Assembly: GCF_963576615.1 (NCBI RefSeq)
Contig: NC_088716.1
Location: 3,596,001-3,660,000, forward strand
From: Watersipora subatra
Taxonomy: Eukaryota > Bryozoa > Gymnolaemata > Cheilostomatida > Watersiporidae
Direction: 5' to 3'
DNA: 64,000 bases
Both the position numbers and the translations under genes were made by a program. Each line of letters starts with the position of its first letter. Positions within the stretch are counted from its first letter, which is position 1. Under the pieces are notes generated by a model, which saw only the letters and a program-made list of their open reading frames with translations, was not told the origin of the DNA and did not search any database. Positions 59,887 to 64,000 of the stretch are shown here, piece by piece.

Positions 59887-62829
59887 CTACCAGAGACCTG
59901 GGAGTTTGAGCACTCGTCTCAAGATCTTAGCTGTTCCCAATAGCGCACTTTTCTGCAACTCACCTGAGTTGATTGTTGTTGGTATTTGGGCAAGCCACAT
60001 TTTATGCGCCGGTGTTATTGCGCCCAGTGCCCCAATCACTACTGGGATTACGGTTGTTCTTACATTCCAGCATTTTTCAATTTCTTCTCCAAGAGGGAGA
60101 TATTTTTCTACCTTTTCTTTTTCTTCGCTGGCTATATTGTAGTCATTGGGTACTGCTATATCTATTATAGTAGCCCTCTTGTTCTCCTTGTCTACCACCA
60201 CTATATCTGGTTGGTTTGCTAGGATATGCTTGTCAGTTCGGATGTAGAAGTCCCAAAGGATCTTAGCGTGGTCATTTTCATTGACCTTCCCAGGAGCTTC
60301 CCACCAGTGTTGTGGTCTATTAAGGCCATACTCATCACATAGACTTCTATACACAATACCTGCGACATGATTATGCCGCTCAGTGTATGCGTTCCCTGCT
60401 AGCTGTCTGCATCCACTGATGATGTGTTGGATGGTCTCAGGTGCATCTTTGCACAGTCTGCATCTAGGATCGTCTCTAGTGTGATAGATTTTCGTTTGGA
60501 GTTGCCTTGTTGGGAGCACTTGCTCCTGGGCTGCCATGATTAGCGACTCTGTATTGGCCGTTAGGTTTCCTTTGTTCAGCCACATATATGTCTGGTGAAG
60601 ATCGCCAACCTTAGATATTTGTTGGTGGTAAGCACCATGAAGAGGTTTCGTATGCCAGTCAATTTCCTCATCATCAGGGCATAGGTTCGTTGTGAGAGCA
60701 GCCGATTGAAATTCAGCTAGCAAATTATCTGAGATGGCCATGGAGGCTGCATATGCTTTGATGCTTCGCTCCTCCTCTTTCACTGTCTGCTGTACACTTT
60801 TGAGTCCCCTACCGCCATCTTTCCTATCAAGATACAATCTAATAGTATCAGATTTTGGGTGGAGTGCTCCATGCATGGTCAGTAGTTTACGAGTTGCTAT
60901 ATCTGTTTCTTTGATGGCTTCCTCAGTCCACTTTATTATGCCTGCTGGATATCTTATTACTGGCAGTGCGTAGGTATTTATTGCCATGATTTGGTTCTTG
61001 GCATTGAGCTGGCTCCGTAAGACCTGCCGAAGGCGTTTCTTGTATTCGGAAATGGCTTTGTGACGTACCTCGGCTTCGTGGTTGATGTTGCTTTGCATAA
61101 TCCCCAAGTACTTGTACCCTTCTTCTATATCTTTGATGGTACCATTTGGCATTCTTAGGCCATCTGTGAGCATAGAATGGCCTTTCTTAATAATTAGCCT
61201 TCCACATTTCTCAATACCGAAGGTCATTCCGATGTCCTTGCTGTATACCTGAGTGAGGTGTATTAGCGAATCAATGTCCCTTTCTTTGTTAGCGTACAGC
61301 TTGATGTCATCCATGTAGAAGAGGTGGTTTATCTTGGTGCCACTCTTAAACTGGTACCCATATTGAGTCTCCTCCAGCATATTGCTTAGAGGGTTTAGGC
61401 ATATGCAGAAGAGCAGCGGTGATAAGGAGTCACCTTGATAGATGCCTCGCTTAATTTGTACACTCGCCAGCTTTTTGCCATTAGCCTCCAGTTCCGTCTT
61501 CCATTTGGTCATTGACATCTTGATGAATGCCACAAGAGCAGGGTGAACATTGTACATACTGAGGCACTCAAGTATCCAACTATGGGGAATTGAGTCATAG
61601 GCCTTTCTGTAGTCAATCCAAGCCATGGCAAGATTGGTTTGCCTTCTCCTGCTGTCTTGACAGACCGTCCGATCCACCAGTAACTGATGTTTAGCTCCTC
61701 GGGTGTTGCGCCCAATTCCTTTCTGAGCACTGGTCATATAGTGACTCATGTGCTCTTCCAGTTTGTCTGCAACTATTCCTGAGAGCAGTTTCCAAGTGGT
61801 GGGCAAGCACGTTATTGGTCGATAGTTTTTGGGAATCGGCCCCTGCTTTGGATCTTTTATCAGAAGCACAGTTCGTCCTTTGGTCAGCCATTCTGGATGG
61901 TCACCTTGTTCTATTAGGTATTCCATCTGCTTAGCCATTCTAGTGTGAAGTGATGTCAATTTCTTTAACCAGAAGGCTTGAATCATGTCATGGCCAGGTG
62001 CTGCCCAGTTTTTCATACGCTGCACTCTGCACTTAATGTCGTCTTTGCTGATGGTGAGTCCTTGCTGAGCCACAGTGTGTTGTTGGTTCTCTTTAAGCCT
62101 CTTCAGCCAATTTGCAGTGGTGTTATGAGTGGTCTCTTTCTCCCAGATGTCCTTCCAGAACTTTGAAGTGCTAGATCGGGGAGGCTCAGACATTGGCCTC
62201 TGCAGTTCACCTTTGAACTGGGAATACACTCTAGATGGATTATTGATGAACAGTTTGTTCATTCTCTTGTTATCTCGCTCTTTGGTGTACCGCTTCAGTC
62301 GTGCCGAGAGTGCTACTAGCCGCTGTTTGGCAGATTCTAGAGCTTCTATTGTGGCTTCCCTTTTTGGACGCTCCAAACTGTGGTTAGATCTCTCACTGAG
62401 CCTACTAACTTTCTTGCGCAAGTCCTTGATCTTATTTTGTAGCCTCAGCTGCCAGGATGGAATGGCTTGAAGCCTTGTTGGCATTGGCTTAATATCCATC
62501 TCCTTCAAGATGACGGTTGCTGTACTGTAGATTAAGGCATTGGTCTCACTGATTGATCCAGTTGAGATCGACTCCAGTGCCATGTTAATGTCTTCTAACA
62601 GCTTCTTAGGTATGGCCTTGCTAATTCTTCGTAGTGGTACCCTGCTTCCATAATCATTAGCAGCTGACATCTTGTTGATGATATTTTCTGCAAGCTCTTT
62701 CACCCTTGGGTCAAGGGTGAAAGATGGGTGAAATGGGTGAAATGGCTTCAAGCCATTCCATCCTGCAAGGTCCAAGTGCATGTCCTCTTCAGCCCGTGAG
62801 TCAGTGTGACAGTGTGTGTTGATATGCAC
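59887..62829 (-). CDS. Retrotransposon polyprotein: reverse transcriptase plus restriction-like endonuclease
   Basis: A 980-codon frame that copies element RNA at a nicked target site. About residues 60-330 are a linker with several basic helices (AIPSWQLRLQNKIKDLRKKV). RT fingers and palm follow ([45 protein letters not shown]), with catalytic FYMDD at 504-508. The thumb includes [15 protein letters not shown] knuckle (C-x2-C-x8-H-x4-C) is at 790-807, and the endonuclease motif is Pro874-Asp875, then Asp890 in IIDIAVPND. All catalytic residues are present. The true start is uncertain: the frame is open back to 62865 and overlaps the upstream frame, from which it is offset by -1, so the ancestral protein was probably one longer polypeptide. 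Confidence 0.93.
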   Translation of the reverse strand: MHINTHCHTDSRAEEDMHLDLAGWNGLKPFHPFHPSFTLDPRVKELAENIINKMSAANDYGSRVPLRRISKAIPKKLLEDINMALESISTGSISETNALIYSTATVILKEMDIKPMPTRLQAIPSWQLRLQNKIKDLRKKVSRLSERSNHSLERPKREATIEALESAKQRLVALSARLKRYTKERDNKRMNKLFINNPSRVYSQFKGELQRPMSEPPRSSTSKFWKDIWEKETTHNTTANWLKRLKENQQHTVAQQGLTISKDDIKCRVQRMKNWAAPGHDMIQAFWLKKLTSLHTRMAKQMEYLIEQGDHPEWLTKGRTVLLIKDPKQGPIPKNYRPITCLPTTWKLLSGIVADKLEEHMSHYMTSAQKGIGRNTRGAKHQLLVDRTVCQDSRRRQTNLAMAWIDYRKAYDSIPHSWILECLSMYNVHPALVAFIKMSMTKWKTELEANGKKLASVQIKRGIYQGDSLSPLLFCICLNPLSNMLEETQYGYQFKSGTKINHLFYMDDIKLYANKERDIDSLIHLTQVYSKDIGMTFGIEKCGRLIIKKGHSMLTDGLRMPNGTIKDIEEGYKYLGIMQSNINHEAEVRHKAISEYKKRLRQVLRSQLNAKNQIMAINTYALPVIRYPAGIIKWTEEAIKETDIATRKLLTMHGALHPKSDTIRLYLDRKDGGRGLKSVQQTVKEEERSIKAYAASMAISDNLLAEFQSAALTTNLCPDDEEIDWHTKPLHGAYHQQISKVGDLHQTYMWLNKGNLTANTESLIMAAQEQVLPTRQLQTKIYHTRDDPRCRLCKDAPETIQHIISGCRQLAGNAYTERHNHVAGIVYRSLCDEYGLNRPQHWWEAPGKVNENDHAKILWDFYIRTDKHILANQPDIVVVDKENKRATIIDIAVPNDYNIASEEKEKVEKYLPLGEEIEKCWNVRTTVIPVVIGALGAITPAHKMWLAQIPTTINSGELQKSALLGTAKILRRVLKLPGLW

Positions 62830-63284
62830 TCCTCGTTGGTTGAGGTTACTTGGGTGAACTTTTCCCTAATTTCATCTACCTCAAGTTGTGATATGAGGTG
62901 CCGCTTGATTATGTTACTCCTCTGAGCTACAAGTTGCTTAGCGGTTAGTGGCAATTCAGGGCGCATGTTTATCCACAGTTGACGCATCCTTCCCATGTAG
63001 CCCCACTTTTGAGGTTCACTCATAAAGTAGCACTGCATGAGGTCCGTGTTATCAGTCCGAGTCCATTTCATCCGTTTTGAACCAGTAGCCCATTTTTCAC
63101 TGCCTTGTCCTGGTTCAGCTACAGGCAGCGCGGACCTTGTTTGACCGGGCGACGTCCGAGCCGGCATGGCTTTGGTTATTGCACTCATCATAGAGGTTGT
63201 AGACGTTATACAAGCAAAGGTTTTGTCTAAGGACCACCAGAAAAGTGCAGTTGTTGGGGTTTGAACCGAGGACCTAATGATCAT
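62748..63284 (-). CDS. Retrotransposon N-terminal frame with a Myb-like/RLE-element N-terminal motif
   Basis: A 178-codon frame just upstream of the RT frame. Residues 74-141 read as [48 protein letters not shown] and [10 protein letters not shown]. This order (W..D..L..CY..S, GY..R....W, L..Q...I) is found at the N-terminus of other RLE-type elements and is thought to help bind DNA. The first ATG falls inside the tRNA-like head, so residues 1 to about 15 may not be real. It runs to a TGA at 62748-62750 in the frame +1 to that of the RT; the two overlap by about 118 nt. Confidence 0.8.
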   Translation of the reverse strand: MIIRSSVQTPTTALFWWSLDKTFACITSTTSMMSAITKAMPARTSPGQTRSALPVAEPGQGSEKWATGSKRMKWTRTDNTDLMQCYFMSEPQKWGYMGRMRQLWINMRPELPLTAKQLVAQRSNIIKRHLISQLEVDEIREKFTQVTSTNEECISTHTVTLTHGLKRTCTWTLQDGMA

Positions 63285-63318
63285 GGTCCCGATACCTTAC
63301 CAACTGCGCTATCTGTCC
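63247..63318 (-). other. tRNA-like sequence with Pol III A and B boxes at the element's 5' end
   Basis: On the minus strand, A box TAGCGCAGTTGG (63311-63300) matches the tRNA consensus exactly, and B box GGTTCAAACCC (63267-63257) follows about 32 nt later. A TTTT run, a possible Pol III terminator, is at 63244-63241. The acceptor stem does not close, so this is a tRNA-derived relic and not a working tRNA. Confidence 0.8.
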
Positions 63319-63320
63319 TG

Positions 63321-64000
<680 letters not shown>

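Larger units (their letters stand above)
59821..63318 (-). mobile_element. RLE non-LTR retrotransposon, copy D (near full length, about 3.5 kb)
   Basis: The reference copy for this family. In transcription order: a tRNA-like head (63318-63247), a first frame (63284-62748), a second frame (62829-59887), then a 3' UTR of about 65 nt ending GGTGAGGAAACAATTTTTTT. (TA)n lies on both sides (63321-63433 and 59612-59820). RT followed by a CCHC knuckle and a PD-(D) restriction-like endonuclease places it among RLE elements (R2/R4/Dong/NeSL/CRE group). Dong-type elements are known to use TAA repeats; TA preference here is read from the flanks. The host position is the P450 intron 9, antisense. Confidence 0.95.

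Noticed and set aside
62860..62866. GGGAAAA as a -1 frameshift slippery site
   Set aside because: It is out of phase: the upstream frame reads AGG-GAA-AAG here, not G-GGA-AAA.
63247..63318. Functional tRNA gene
   Set aside because: A and B boxes are good, but the acceptor stem does not close and the anticodon arm is irregular.

Overview
This window is animal (metazoan) nuclear DNA, not bacterial. Coding sequence is split by GT-AG introns and is recognisable only as short exons. The DNA is AT-rich and full of minisatellites, (TA)n tracts, tRNA-derived SINEs, MITEs and LINE pieces. The gene set (Dishevelled, a FAM20C-type secretory kinase, a ceramide-1-phosphate-transfer-type GLTP protein, a clan 3 cytochrome P450) together with the repeats fits an invertebrate, probably a marine lophotrochozoan. 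That placement is inference; I cannot name the species.

Layout. 2769-3819 (-): first two coding exons of Dishevelled (DIX domain), with the rest beyond the left edge. 6670-21650 (-): a complete nine-exon FAM20C-like kinase, 516 aa, all junctions in phase; its introns hold several minisatellites, a SINE and one retrotransposon copy. 23.5-28.8 kb: a cluster of three copies of an RLE-type (restriction-like endonuclease) non-LTR retrotransposon in (TA)n DNA. 31425 (+): a possible first exon of a membrane protein. 32354-35865 (-): two-exon CPTP-like lipid-transfer gene whose single intron appears to be GC-AG and carries a 1.8 kb inverted-repeat transposon. 37601-38798: decayed Tigger/pogo transposon. 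38990-39665 and 42550-43330: LINE fragments. 40020-40900 (-): small two-exon gene of unknown family. 44538-57500 (+): first nine exons of a CYP3A/CYP5-like P450, ending after the I-helix; the heme-binding exons must lie beyond the right edge. 59.8-63.3 kb (-): the only near-full-length copy of the RLE retrotransposon, inside what would be the next P450 intron.

Most notable system: the RLE retrotransposon. Five recognisable copies (12.5, 23.5, 26.3, 28.4 and 59.8 kb) all abut TA-rich microsatellite DNA at their 3' ends, and the sharply resolved 5' ends also abut TA tracts. At two sites the tract is continuous with the TA-rich tail of a tRNA-derived SINE, which suggests that SINE tails create landing sites. 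The longest copy starts in a tRNA-like sequence with A and B boxes, has its coding region split between two frames, and ends in a very short 3' UTR whose hairpin carries the stop codon in its loop. Young copies are nearly identical, so activity looks recent.

A second notable feature is a pair of long complementary pyrimidine and purine tracts on either side of exon 2 of the FAM20C gene, which could pair in the pre-mRNA.
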